Positions 1 to 14,300 of a stretch of 64,000 nucleotides of DNA are shown piece after piece. Made by a program: the position numbers and the translations under genes. Each line of letters starts with the position of its first letter. Positions within the stretch are counted from its first letter, which is position 1. Source of the stretch: Tachypleus tridentatus (Eukaryota > Arthropoda > Merostomata > Xiphosura > Limulidae); contig NC_134834.1 in NCBI RefSeq assembly GCF_004210375.1, positions 139,347,009-139,411,008 of the forward strand, given 5' to 3'. The notes beneath the pieces were generated by a model that saw nothing but the letters and a program-made list of their open reading frames with translations, was not told the origin of the DNA and searched no databases.

Positions 1-1776
1 AATTTCAAATGTTATTTTTTTCTCTGATTAATAATTTTATTACAATTTTTACTCACATTATCTAAACTAATAATTTCATTCACAAAAATATTAGCGATTG
101 ATCGGTAATTCTGATCCTTAAAAGTCTTAAAACTAAACTAAACACAGAAACTATTATTTATTTTTTTCTTTTGAAAGATTGACAAATCTTCCTTAGACAA
201 TCAAGTTTTACATCACATCTTGCCAACAGTTTATAATATACATTTTGAAACAAAGCATAAGAAAAATTATTGTTCACTGTAAAAACCTACCTTATAATAT
301 CAAAGAGTTATTCTAAATAGTCTTGAATGATTTTGTATATCAGCAAACATTTGAAAGGTTTGCTTTCTGCTAGAGTTAATAGGAATTATGCAATTTTTTG
401 CTGTCTATTTTGATTAAACTTTCAGGAATTTCCATTTAATTCGACATTCCAAAATTATTTTTTTCTGCTACGTCAAAGAACTAAAATATGAAATACATCC
501 TTCAAATACAATTGTTATTATTTTTAAGAACAAACAGACAGAATTAACCGAGACCCTTTCAATTCATGTTTCTGTTACATTTGTCGAACAGAATGTTCAT
601 AAGTGTATAAATTTATAACTTTTCTGACAAAAATTATCTAATTTCATCTAAAAAAAATTAATTCAACTTTACATATATACATATACTTTTATCAGTTATT
701 AATATTTATAAATATTGTTTAGAATGAAATGAAATGTGGTGTACTATTCTCACCTTGCTACAACCATTTACAGTCTAGCAGTATATAATATCAAAACGTT
801 AATATATTTTATTAATGTAAGTATAATAATATAATAAAATTAGATGAAAGAGATTTACAAGAATAGTTTAAGTGTGAAGAAAATAAGATATTTATATAGA
901 AATACGATATGAGAGAGTACGTATGAAACAAAGAGATCTTAACTTTAATGTAATTAACAATATATATTATTAATACTAAATATGACAAAGTAATTAATTA
1001 GAATGTTTTACTTAAAAGGTTACAACTTCAAATGTAAAATATTAATTTCTAGTACTATCGCAGTGTACGTTATTAATCATGTTGGTCTAATGAATTTAGG
1101 TAGGAAAGGAACATGTGCTACCCTCAGCATGTTTGCAGAAAGTATTAATGGTTGTTCCGTTTCTTCGTCTGATTGCTTACCTATTTAAATTAAGGTCCAT
1201 TCAAGTTCATCTGCCTCGTTTACATTTATCTGTGTATCTTTCATCATTATTAAAAACTTGTTAGATTCAAGCTCCAAATATACTAAATTATATTTTAAAC
1301 CCGCGACTGACTTACATTGTTAAAAAGAGGGTTTTAATATTCGTGGGGGACATAAGCACAGATGGCTCATTGTGGAACTATGCGTTTAACAAGAAACAAA
1401 CAAAAACATATATTCAACGTATTTTAATATTTTATTGTTGTGCGTTTAGTTACTACAGTGTGTAGTCGCTTAACGGAAAATCTTACAATACAAAATTTGT
1501 ATTGAAAAAAATGGTTGCTTATTCTTGGGAACTTCATGCTTGAACATCAAATTTATGTTTTAGAAGGAGAAAATTACGTCGTTAAAAACATAATTACTTC
1601 ACGAGTATATATTCATTGAAGTAATCTTAGGTAAAATCAATTTTTCAAGTAAAACGTAGAATTAGAAATTATTAAGTGAAAACAGAAATAAAAAAAATTA
1701 TAATATTTTAATTTCAGCTCTCTATTGTTGTAAACTTTAATGAATAAATAAATAGCAATAGAAATGAAAATATTAT
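1..1776. other. AT-rich 3' flank, no gene recognised
   Basis: Strongly AT-rich sequence with scattered short frames only. The 61-codon plus frame near 1.0 kb has no recognisable domain, splice context or repeat match and is probably chance. Nothing else stands out. Confidence 0.5.
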
Positions 1777-1782
1777 TTTATT
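1777..1782 (-). terminator. candidate polyadenylation signal AATAAA
   Basis: TTTATT on the plus strand gives AATAAA on the minus strand about 410 bases after the stop codon of the large gene. It is the first canonical hexamer I noted downstream. In such AT-rich sequence a chance match is likely, so it only suggests where the 3' untranslated region could end. Confidence 0.25.
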
Positions 1783-2190
1783 ATTATATCCCCAAACATT
1801 GTTAACATTATTCATTACAACAACAATTTTCCAGTTATAGATGAAAACAGACATGAGATGCATTTTTAATTTTTTGAAATACAATAATTGGAAAAATGGA
1901 ATTTTCTGTAGTTAATAACCGGTAATAACCAAGAAAATATTCTATTCTTGTGTTTTTGTTTTATCTCGAATTTAATGTCAAATTCTTATGTATATTAATT
2001 TGCTATTTCTTACAAAAGAGTTACTTTTTTTTACTGAAAAAAGTAATTTTACAAAAAAAATTATTCTGAGGGGAAGAAAAGGAGTGAAATTTGACTTTTA
2101 ACGTTCGTTTAAACCGCAAAATAAAACTTAATGTTATATAATAAAGTAGGAAGGAATGTCGTGAAATGAGAACGCTGTGAATGTAAATTT

Positions 2191-2342
2191 TCATGTTTCT
2201 GTTTCACTACTATTGTTCACAAATTTAGTTTTTAGTCCTCCTTGGGCTTTGCGAGACTTATAATATGAAAATAGGAGAAATGCAAATGCTCCAATAAAAG
2301 CTCCAAGAATCAGCATTCCAATCAGTAGTCCTGCAAGTCCTC
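2191..2342 (-). CDS. exon 23: transmembrane helix, cytoplasmic tail, stop
   Basis: Phase 1 in, acceptor ATGAAACAG, ending at TGA (2193-2191). It encodes GLLIGMLILGAFIGAFAFLL followed by F-S-Y-Y-K-S-R-K, a single membrane span with positive residues on the inner side, then a tail of about 22 residues ending N-N-S-S-E-T-E-T. The A-G-L-L-I-G-M-L-I-L-G start is typical of this family's C-terminus. Type I topology follows from the signal peptide. Confidence 0.9.
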
Positions 2343-5300
2343 CTGTTTCATATAAATCCAGGTATCAAAAGATATTTTTTAAGAAAAATAAATGTTGCAC
2401 ATTATTTTTTACGAAATGGAAAACGTTATTTAATAAATAAGGACAAAATACGTTTCTATTAATTTTAGAAATTGAAAAATATATAAAAAAATTTTGTATT
2501 ACGAAAAACACTATTCTGTTTTCACTCAACCATTTTTTAATGTTACTATATAACACAAGAAATAGAAACTACAGTTCTTTATTATTTAACAAGGACTATA
2601 GTTTTGGATAAATTAGAGCCATTTAAAATAATATTTGTGTATAAACCATTTTAATCGGGTTACATTAAACATAAGATTAAAAACTTGATAATTCGAAATG
2701 TTTCTCTTCAATGGTTAACTTAGGTGGAGTTTCTCGGCATACCAATTTGTTTTATTTTCTTCGTTCTTACTATGGACATATTTGTCCTCCGCTGGTATAG
2801 CGATAAGTCTTACGGATCCACAACGCTAAAATCAGGGGTTCAATTCCCCTTGGTGAACTCAGCAGATAGCCGAATGTGGCTTTGTTATAAGAAACCACAC
2901 ACACACAGATGGACACATTATTGTCTTCGTTCTTATAATAATTAATTAAAAAGTAAATATTAAGTTATTATTTACATATATCACAGATGTATCACATAAT
3001 ATGAACAAGATATACAAACATACGTAAATTCATCAAGGTTTCCCTGTACAGACTGTCAATTAGATTTATATTTTTCTTGTAAAAGAGTTTCATATTTAAG
3101 CATGTAATTTATTTTCAACGGGTTCTTTGTTAATATTAAAGATCAGATATCAATTTTTCTTCATGGTTTGTAGCCGATACAATTACTAGTTACTAACTCG
3201 CTACAATTACAAATACAGAAACTATTTTTTTCTCGGGACTTTACAGAGGACGGCAGCAGCTACACAGTCTTAACGTAAAAAAGGTTTGGTTGGTTTTGGT
3301 TTTGAATTTCGCATAAAGCTACTCGAGGACTATCTGTGCGAGCCGTCCCTAATTTAGCAGTATAAGACTAGAGGGAAGGCAGTTAGTCATCACCACCCAC
3401 CGCCAACTCTTGGGCTACTCTTTTACTAACGAATAGTGGTATTAACTGTAACATTATAACCCCTCAAGGCTGAAAGGGCGAGCATGTTTGGCACAACGGG
3501 GATGCGAATCCGCATTACGATTACGAGTCGCACGCCTTAACACGCTTGGCCCACGTAGAAAAGAGGTTAAAGTAATTATTACCTAATTTATATATGTATA
3601 CGTATAGTAGATACTAATGAGTAAATAAATTTAGGTGATCAGATATGCTACTAACATTCACAACATTATGTTACTAATCCGGGAGTTTTCTAAGCATATT
3701 AATTCCTGCAAACTTCAGGCAAAGAATCCTATAATCAACATAACTAATGAGTTTTAACTATATATTGATTTTCTTTCGAAATATCGAAAGAAACATTCTG
3801 AACATGAAGTAAATCCATCATTTTAGTAGAAAAACAAAACACTTTACAATTAATGCTAAAAAATGCAATAAATATTTATAACTGTCGCAATTTGATAAAT
3901 ACTTATGTTTTAAGTTGAAATTAAAATGTTTCCTTTCAAAAACAATAAGACATTTTAGGATAACTAGAAAATATCAATGATTATCTGTATTTGGTTTTAA
4001 GGCAGCAACAATATACAGATATTATTCGTTCCAGAACCCGCGCAATCGGCTATAATGTCCTTTAATCTTTTTCGCATACAGAAGGAAAAATGATAGTATT
4101 ACATTTGTTCTAGATATGGAAGGGAGTATATACCTTTAGTATATCCTGAACCAGCTTTATTCTGCGTCTCTGGTAGCTTTTTATTTTTATAACCCCAGTC
4201 ATTTACAGCATCTTTCCCTAAAACGAATAAGTACAATTAATTTACGAAGCTTAAAATTACTATTATACATACATGTGTATAATATTAGATATAATATGTA
4301 AATGGCAAATAAACAGGTTTAAAAGGAAAATACATTAAGCTGACCACTCTTGTTTCGTATTTGAATGAAATGGAACAGAGTATAATTGCGTAGTGATAAT
4401 TCACAGTATGATTGGTTGCAATATAATCAATCAAAATATTGGCTGCTCGTGAATTCTATGTTTCAAAAGTAACTGTGTTCAAGACATTGAAATGAAATAT
4501 GGAACTGGCACTTTTAACCATATAAGTGACGAATTATTTGTTTGAAATAACCATAAGTTCTTTGTGCGTTTATTGTTTTAAAAGAAATATTTCATCAATT
4601 TGTATTGTCCTTCTGCGTCCTTATTCGACCTTCAACAATATTTGAAGTGATTGAGGTAAGAATCGCAATTCTACAAAAATGATGTTAATCATCTCAGGGT
4701 ATGTTTGTTTTGAGAGAAATGACTCGATGTTGCTGTAAATGAATGTGTGAATGTCATCTTTAGAACAGTAAGATATGTATTGGCACAAATTAGTTTCGAT
4801 GGACATATCACTTTTCGAAAATTTTTGCTGAGCACAAGTTTTTCAACTAAAAGGTTAAAATGGGAATCACGTTATATTATGAAAAAATTATTATATAGAC
4901 CATCATAAATAATAAATAAATATACGTTAGACGACAGAGTAGAGAACGGTATATTAGTCAATGTGTCCTAGTAAAATAAAACATGATGGGGAATCAGTAG
5001 AAGTGTGAGGAATCTCTGACATTAGTGATGACAATCTATGAAAAACTCTTGTCTAACGACAGCTATAATAACGTTATCTATCATGTGACATTTCACATGA
5101 CAAAGATTCTAAGCATACAATAAATGTGGCGAAACAGTATCTTAGCCCATTGAACACTCAAAATCGTCAAGTGGTATGGGTTTATGCAGAAACTGTGCAT
5201 AGTGTACATAAATCACTATTTGTCCACCAAGATATAATGTAAATTTAGTTCTTATATAAAGAAATGAACTAGATTACGAGAAAGTATAGACAAATTACAA

Positions 5301-8300
5301 GTAGTTAACGTTAGGTATTTTGTAAAAACACTTACTAGCGTAGTGCTGGCAGGTGATGCTATCCTTTGTTTTAACGCCTGATGTCGTTAGAGTTTTTGAA
5401 GATAAATAACAAAAGGCATTTGTATGATCTTTGAGAGAATCTGAAGGGCAGTAATTAAAGGAGTTGCAACTGTATTCAGACTGTTCAGAGCATACACGTG
5501 CACATTCTTCGAGCGTTAGGGATTTTATCTCCAAACTATCTTCATCGTCTACCAAAGTGTGTCCCATGTTCAGGAAGTCAGCTATGTATTTTACTATAAA
5601 GAAAAGAAAACAACACGTTTGTGGTTAAAACATACTAGCACTGTTATTAGATCACAACTAAAAGCATCGTTCGTTAGGATAATAAAATGTGTTTATACAT
5701 CATCGTAATAAAAAGCAAACAAAGCTATAAAATTACAAACTGAATAATTCCTAAAAATCTACATGAGTATTAAATGTACAGATACGATTATTATAAAATC
5801 ACCTGAAAGCAAAAGATTATAATATTTGTAATAGGATATAACTTTTGCAATGCAATCCAGCAAAATATTACAAAATTACGTTATTTACTTACTGGCATAA
5901 TGAGAACAAGTAGCCTTCGCTGTCACCATGTTTGATGGTTTCATGTCTAGAACGTGCTTTTTGTGCAGAACACAACTTCTTTTATCTTCACAATATTCAA
6001 ATCCTCGACAGACAAAATCTGTTTCCAGTCGGCATTTCATAGCACACTCTTCAGGAGAAGTCAAGCCGTCAAGAGACTTGTCTCCGCCAGTTAGAAACAC
6101 CTTGCCACGATACTTGTGGAAGAAAAAAAGATAGTCTCCTACAAGTAAGAACAGAGAGAAAATAAGCTTCTAAATTTTCTTTATGGACACTAAGGTTGCC
6201 TGTGTTTTAGTCATTTGAGTTTTGAATACGTCCATTGCTGGGAGAGTAGGAGCTAGTACTCGAGATCAGACTATGATCATTCTAATTTATAAATAATCAT
6301 TTTGATTGTACTGTAATATTAAAAACTACCAATACCAATTATCATATTTCAATAACTATTACTCTCCTTTGGCTCAGCGGTACATCTCTGGACTTTTGAT
6401 ACCCTTGATGAACAACAAAGGTAGAAAGAAATAATAAAAAAATCATTAAAGAAACCTTGCTTTGAAAGATATATGGGCGCAATAGTTATGCCTTTAGTTC
6501 TTGTCTCATTGTGCAGATACTTTCATTCAGTTACGTTTATCTCTCTGCCTAAGGGTTTTCAAAATACCTCGTTACTACATAAATATTTAAAATTTTACGT
6601 ATTAATCGCTGTAACTTATTGATATTAGTGACAAGCTATGAAAATTTTGACTTGTTAAATAAGACTTTCTGTACAATAAATATTTCTCGACTACAGGCTT
6701 CATATTAATTTTTCATAACAGCTTCTCATCGTGATATCTGATGGGCTTTGTTCTTTTATAATTTTGACGTGGCAGGTATTCAAATACAACTTTTTAATAT
6801 TTACACATCCTACTAATGTATTTTCATAGGTATTTGATGGGAATAATAGAGTAAAATATTTATTTTCCTCATTCATAACGAATATACTTGTTCGAATAAC
6901 TTACTTTCAGAGTTAGAGCTTCTGAGATTCTTGGTGCACGTCTTTGTGTTTACTTTTCAAATGAAACCATTTCAGTACAATTAATATATTTAACGTCGAA
7001 ACACGTACAAAATACCACTTCCAAGTAGCATGGCGAAAATGACTCAATCTGAATAACCAGAATTTACTTTGGGACAAAAATACTTTGTTGTAAGTAATTT
7101 TTCAACATTACCAAAAGGCCCGAAGTATAAAAGTGTCAAGTACAAGACAAAATAAGAAATTAAGTAACGAAAACTTAAGTTGATCAAATAATCCTTTTGT
7201 ATAGAGCAACTAGCATGCCGTCTTAGTTTTATTAAAAGGAAACAAAAATTGGAGGTGGTCAAAGGTCATCAAGGGTAAAAGTAAATGAATGAAGTTTACC
7301 AGTGTCAATATTTAAGTAAAATGACTTTTAACACATCTAACAAGTTTATTTAGTGCGTGTTAGATATATTATAGTAAATTTTGTAAAAGATAATAGTTGA
7401 CGAAAAATGCTACATACTTGTGTATACATTACACTGTGTATTTGGCTCCAGTTCGTTCCTATCCATTTTGTTTTCTTTACGAATAAGAACAGATGAAATT
7501 CGACAAGCTCTGTTTGTGGCTTTATTACAGTAAGAGAAACTACTGCATATGATGGATTCAGCATCTCGACATTTCTTAAAACAGTCCGTTTTAGTGCCGA
7601 CATCTCCTATATCTTTAGTGGTCTGAGAATATTTGTCTAGTTGGAAATGTTCAGCTACAATGTCATAGGCCTCATTTTCGACTGTAAAGAATGAGTAAAA
7701 AGACATACAGGAAAATGATTAAATATTCCAGTTGCTTACTTCAGAAGTTATTGTCATATCTATTAATTTAGGATAAGATGTATTTAATGGTTAACAGCTA
7801 GGCAATCTGCAATTTGCTACTCTTAAAATGGTATGTTCCTTCCATCTGAGTACAGGTGGATTTTACAAAAAGTTTCGAGTTAATCATAACTTTCATTAAA
7901 ACATCTTTACATATAAGTTTTAATTACATTTTACTACATATAATTAATTAGTTTGCTCATTAAACCAAATAATATATTTACCATCCTTCAAATTATAAAA
8001 ACAAAAAAAAACGTTGTTAAGGTAAATGAATGCAAATAACGTTGGATACTTGTTAAAAGGTACAATGTAAAGGGACCCAAAATGCATTTTCGCCTATCAA
8101 TAAATTAATAAAGACACACCACCATATAATAAGAATTAAAAAGAAGCATAACTGTGGTTAAGTTCACTTTCTTTACACAATCAACTATACATAATATGTA
8201 TTCAGTTCTATCTATTTCTCTCTGTTCAGTTATCCATTCTTCCATCTGTCTACATATTTAGCTTTCTAATAGTGTCAGTTAATAATACCAGTCATAAGAG

Positions 8301-11300
8301 ATTTATTAAAATGTTCTCGACTGAAATGTGCAGAATATGGAACTTTTATTTGTCGCTTTTATTGCAATCTTACAAAAAATAAAAAGTCACCATTTTACAT
8401 CTAGTGACAAATAACGTTAAACTTGTACTGTGAACAAATGTGGAGATAAAAAAAATAAAGTAAGAAAAACGAAGCCAAATGAGTTCATGACATGCATTTT
8501 ACCTAAGATCAACATAGATCAAATAACCATTTTAACAATATATTGATTTGGAAGAAAACAGGTAATGTTCTTTACTACTGGAATTTAAACTAGTTTCAAT
8601 TATTTTCTTTTTCAAGCGATATTCACTGACCTAAATACATTAGACTTAGTTCTCTTTTTCATATGTGCCCATTATTAGTTACTGAGTTTTATTTATCTTT
8701 CTGAAAGTGGTCTGTTCTTCAAAGCAAGCATTTTCCTCTAAGAGTTGCAGATGATGAGCAATAGTTTTAATTATTCTTGCGTCATGGAGTTCAACATCCA
8801 TATCAGACCTAATTTTATAATTATGTCCATTAGTTCCATTACATGTAAGAAGCGTAAGGATAGAAATTAATATGATAAAAATTGTGTAATAATTCTTAGT
8901 TTGATTGTAATTCTGCAGCTATCACATTAACTACGATATAATCATTATTTACATACTGACATTTGTAGCTAAGTTTGATTTATTTGTTCTTCGTGTATTT
9001 ATTTTGAGTGTAGTTTTAATACAGTAAAAATAAACTTCAAATTTTAATTACTTCTGTGTGGACTTATTCTCGTGTATTTTTAAGTTTATTAAATTTAACA
9101 TTGGTTTTATAGTTCTAACAGTTTTTACACAATTCTGCAGGGGTTTATTTTGGAATAATTGTTGATTTAACTAATTTAATATTACAATATGCAAAATTAA
9201 TAAATTAATTACATATATATTCTTCAATATGTTCTAACATCAAATATTCAGAAAATACTAATACATAATACTTACGGTTATTTATTTGAACGTTCTTTAT
9301 TACAGATGTTGCAATGAAGTGGACCTAAAAGTTTTAGAGAATTAAGAAAATATATGAATTACTAAGTTGTTTGAAAAGAGGAATACACGAAGAGTAATCA
9401 CCCACGACTCTATGAAATTGTATAAGGATGTGCTCATATAAAATTTCATTTTATAACTTACTGCATGTAGTTCATAAATGAGTTCCTACGAATCAAAATA
9501 TTCTAGTACTAAATTATATAGAATATAAAATATTTACCACTTATCTTTAAGAGTAAGAGATTAATACTGAATTAATTGGAGAATGAAGTGATAATCAAAA
9601 TATTACGTTGAACCATTACCCAATAGGTTAACAATAGATATACAGTATACAAGTTGGCATATCATACTTTTCTTTACAGGAAAGTTTTGTAACTAAGAGT
9701 AGTTTAAAATCATAATGTACTTGGTTAATCTCTGAGTGCAGGGTTTTTGTCCACGAAAATTGTTTTAAAATCTTAAACGAGGCCGAATGATGAACAGTGC
9801 CTGCTTATAAAACAATAATTATTCATACATAAATTGAGACCACAGATTAATTCAGCACATTTTGTTAACATGATCTTTATAGATATTTACATAAGATACA
9901 AATATTCTATTTTACATTTTACTACTTCAGCACTCTTCAGTATATGTACATCTGGAAATAACATTTTATTACCTCACTATCGGACGTGGGTGGTGTAATT
10001 GACACGACGAAACCTTTGTTAACTTTTTCCTCCAGGTTTTTCAAAGCTCTTTCATTTTCCACATCAAATTCAGAATTGTCTGCTACGGATCCTAGGAAAT
10101 TTCAAGGCGGAAACAGAAAGTCACGAGAAAAATAAAAACTTTATCCTTTTAAAATAGCCTTACCCAAATGTTTTCACATTTTTCTTGTTTTTTTTAATTG
10201 TTTAAGAGATTGCGCATTTTGGAAGTATCAGGACTAGTGTAAAATATATTTAATAAACCACCCGTTAAAAACGTACTTCAGCGGATGATCAACAAATACT
10301 TGGCAAATACGAAGATGTTCTCTGAGTAAGAAAACCAAAACTGATGTAATTGATAAAAAGGTGTCAAAGTTTGTTTTCATTTTAATATTTAGTTGTGTCC
10401 CATTTACACTTGGTAACTGTTTGACATCTCTGTGACATAGAGTGCACGAGGGACTGGAAGTAAGCAGCGGTGAGCTCATGATGTCACACGCGGGTTTCTT
10501 ACAGTTTCAAGATATTTACCAGTTTCTTCTCATGTACTTTGTTACAGTTTTCGATAGTGATGAGATCTGGGCATTTTCCTGTCCAACATACTTTGTATCA
10601 GACAGGGTTTCAGTAAGAAACACAATTTATAGCCAAATAACATCTGATGCAATACACAGATAACCTGTAAAGCTACTGGTGTAATAATTTGACAGTATTT
10701 CATCATTCATGAAAGACATTTTCACTTACATGCTCAAGGGTCTCAACACAAAAGATAATTTTGAATAAAAATGTGAAAAAATCGAGTGGTGTTATAAATT
10801 TTTTCACCATTGAATGCTTACATTATATTTATTTTACTAGTGAGTTTAAACAGAAGTCAGAAGTAAACGACTTTATTCTAATAAGTTTATAAAACTTATA
10901 ATACGGTTGTTTTTAGTTTTCTAAAATGTAAGAATAATTATTGATTTGTCTTGTAAGTTTGAATTACAGGCAATGAAAATACAACATATTTCATATTATT
11001 TATAAAAAAGGTTAGGAAAAAGTTAATTTTTAGGTATTAATTATATAAGATAGTAATATTTATATCATTCAAAATAAGGTTTCAAATCATAAGGTATATA
11101 TTAAAGTTCTAAATGACATTTCAGAACAATAAAATATAAAAAAATATCGAAATTAGGCATATTTTATAAAAGTATTCGTAATACAACGAGTTCTTATTTT
11201 AATGTGCGTAAATTAGTTTATGATTTAGTAGCGACAATAACTCTAATATTCCCCTTGAGGAAAGTAAAGTTGTAGTGTTTATTACATAGTATACACTGTA

Positions 11301-14300
11301 AACAGATCCATTATTTTCTTACTCATGTAGAAATCACAGTTCTTGTAGTTAAGAAGTCGATTTCCCCAGCTTTCACTTAAGTCCTTCGTGTTGATAAAGC
11401 AAGTATGTTCACAATAATGAATGGATCTATGAAAACATAACACAAAAATGTCGAAAATGTAATGTAAAAAGGTTAATGCAGTTCTTAAAAACATAGTAAC
11501 ATTCGGATTTAAGTAGATATTACTGCTGACATTAATTAATTAATATAAATACATTTTCAAAAGGCCCGTAAAATGACTCAAAATTGTCTGAAAGCTCCCA
11601 GTGATTTTTGTTTGTAATTAAGCATAAAGCTACACAATGGATTATCTGTGCTCTGCCCACCACGGGTATCGAAACCCGATTTCTAGCAGTGTTAGTCCGC
11701 AGATATCCTGCTGTGCCACTAAAAGACGCTGCCATCGACAGAAATATGGTACCCAGATTTATCTAAAGTCAGAATATCCGTAATGATCGAAACGTTATCT
11801 CTAGAAGTATCGAAGGGTATAAGAGTCTGGAAAAGATCTAGACGTTTTTGCTAAGTTTGTACATCGGGAGCATTGCATACAAATTTACATTCTCTAGCGT
11901 TGGTCAAAGAAAGAATGAATCGTAAATGACTCAAAAATACAACAAATACAACCCAAAGAGCTATCATAACTCATACACTTTTAGTATATTAAAAATACAA
12001 ATTATAGGTAATTTCGTATTCTTTCCGTCATATTTACTTAAATACGTCATCAATGAAAGTTAAAAATTGAATATTTTACTCTTTATTAACACTGTTCATA
12101 TACTCAAATGTCGTATAAATAACGCATATAGCTGAGATAATATATCGTATAAATAACGCATATAGCTGAGATAATATATCGTATAAATAACGCATATAGC
12201 TGAGATAATATATCGTATAAATAATGCATATAGTAAGATAATTTCACAAATCTGATGAATCCTCAATAAAAAACAACTTAATTTTCTAATCTCAATTTAA
12301 AGAAGAAGTATATAAATTAAAACAAGTAAGAATAATGTTATTTTGCTTATTTAGATAAAAAATATTTTTAGTTAAGTTGATAATAAAGTACTTCTAAAAA
12401 TTATTTCTTCTGTTGTTGTAAAATAAACTTTAATTTGAACGGAGAAAACAATGAGAAACCACGTTTACTTAATAAGGAAAAACGAAACGTGTGTTGTTGT
12501 ACGCAAAATATGATAATACGATAACGTTTACAGTGTAGACTATAATAATAAGGTTTGAAGACAATTTTAATGGGTAAAGAATAAATCTTATTGCGGGTTT
12601 AATATAATACATTGCCGTAGGAAGCTGAAGAGCGAGCTACTGGCATGCAAAGTGTGCCATTTGTAGGGACACGAGAATATTTGAAAATTAAAGCTACGAG
12701 GTTGAATCTTGAGCTACTTTTACTAAACACACTGCATACACGTAACGCATTAAACGAAGTAAATTTTAATACATAAGTTGTAGCTATACCTGCCTTTAAA
12801 ATTGGCCAGGCCGTGGTCTGACTGCCCTTACCGCTTACATAAATTGTTCAAGCCGTTTTCAAACCTAAGTAGGTTTTTCATCGTTGGCCCGGCATGGCCA
12901 AGCGTGTTAAGGCGTGCGACTCGTAATCTGAGGGTCGCGGGTTCGCATCTCCGTCGCGCCAAACATGCTCGCCCTCTCAGCTGTGGGGGCGTTATAATAT
13001 GACGGTTAATCCCACTATTAGTTGGTAAAAGAGTAGCCCCAGAGTTGGCGGTGGGTGGTGATGACTAGCTGCCTTCTCTCTAGTCTTACACTGCTAAATT
13101 AGGGACGGCTAGCACAGATAGCCCTCGAGGAGCTTTGTGCGAAATTCAAAAAACAAACAAACAATTCTCATCGTCAAATATAATGAAGATGCTCTAGCAC
13201 ACGCCAAAGATTACTTCAGGTAATCATGTAAAACAATTGATATACACTTTAGAATACAATAAAAATAATTAGATTTAATAACATTGTAGCTAAATGAAGA
13301 TAAATTTACTTTAATAAAATAATAATAACCAGTCTCCTCAGGCCAATGTTAGTGTTATGCCACACAGGCATTTGCAAATGATTCAAGTGAAGTACAAGTG
13401 ATTGGTTATTCAATGTACAAGTAGTTTATAAAACGTGTATTAATTTGGCTTTGAAATTAGTCACCATATTTAGTGTTAAAACCTTTAGTCCGTGATGACG
13501 AGAAAAACCACTTGTAGAGAAAAATATATATGTAAAAACGGCTGGTAAGGGTAGAGAAAACTCTATGTAAAGGAGCGAACAACATTTTGACCTTCGATGA
13601 ACCTGACGATGACTGAAGAAGATCGAAACGTTGTTTGTTCCTCTACACAGAGCTTTCTCTACCCATACCAGCCGTTTTTACATATATATGTTAAAACCCT
13701 TCATGAACCAAAGAGAGACTTTAAAAGTATATATGGATATTTCACCCACGTGGATAGCTAATGAACGAATGGAAACAGGTTAGTTACAACAAGCTATTTG
13801 CCAATTAACCAAAATTCTCAAAGTATCGTTTGAAGAATGTGGACCTGCTTCTAAGTAAATGGTGCAATTGTTAAAGAACTTTAACAAATCAAATTATGAG
13901 CCATTACATAAGTTATTTGTTATTAAACCCAAAGCTACGTAATGCTCAGCCCATAAGATATAATAATTTTATTTGTTTGCTGTTAAACATGGAACTACAC
14001 AATGGCCTATCTGTTTTGTGTCAACAACGGATGTCGAAAGCGTATTTTAGTATTTTAAGCCTGCAGATTTACCACTGATCCGCTGTTGACCATAACACAA
14101 ACAGATATTGCTACCTGCGATTAAGGCTCACGACAGTAGTAATACGCTAGTACTAAATCCAAATCAAATATTCGCGTCACCACTAGATACTTTATGAGTG
14201 TATAGACGACTAAAATACAATTAAGACTAGTCAATTTGTCAAATGATCCGTGAAGTGAATTCCTCCTACAGAAGTGCACAAAGCGTATAACTTGCAATAG

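Noticed and set aside
5928-6134. Plus frame opposite PAN exon 20
   Set aside because: Antisense shadow of a clearly coding exon.
10381-10503. Minus-strand frame with K-P-A-C-D-I-M-S-S-P and S-C-T-L-C as a missing PAN half-exon
   Set aside because: Cysteine spacing does not fit the PAN core, and its acceptor phase does not join the 16.4 kb or 10.1 kb exons.
12886-12960. tRNA gene at the head of the SINE
   Set aside because: A- and B-box-like sequences are present, but it continues into the SINE body and lacks a proper acceptor stem; same in all other copies.
12802-13002. 66-codon plus frame
   Set aside because: It lies across the tRNA-like head of a family A SINE; chance frame.
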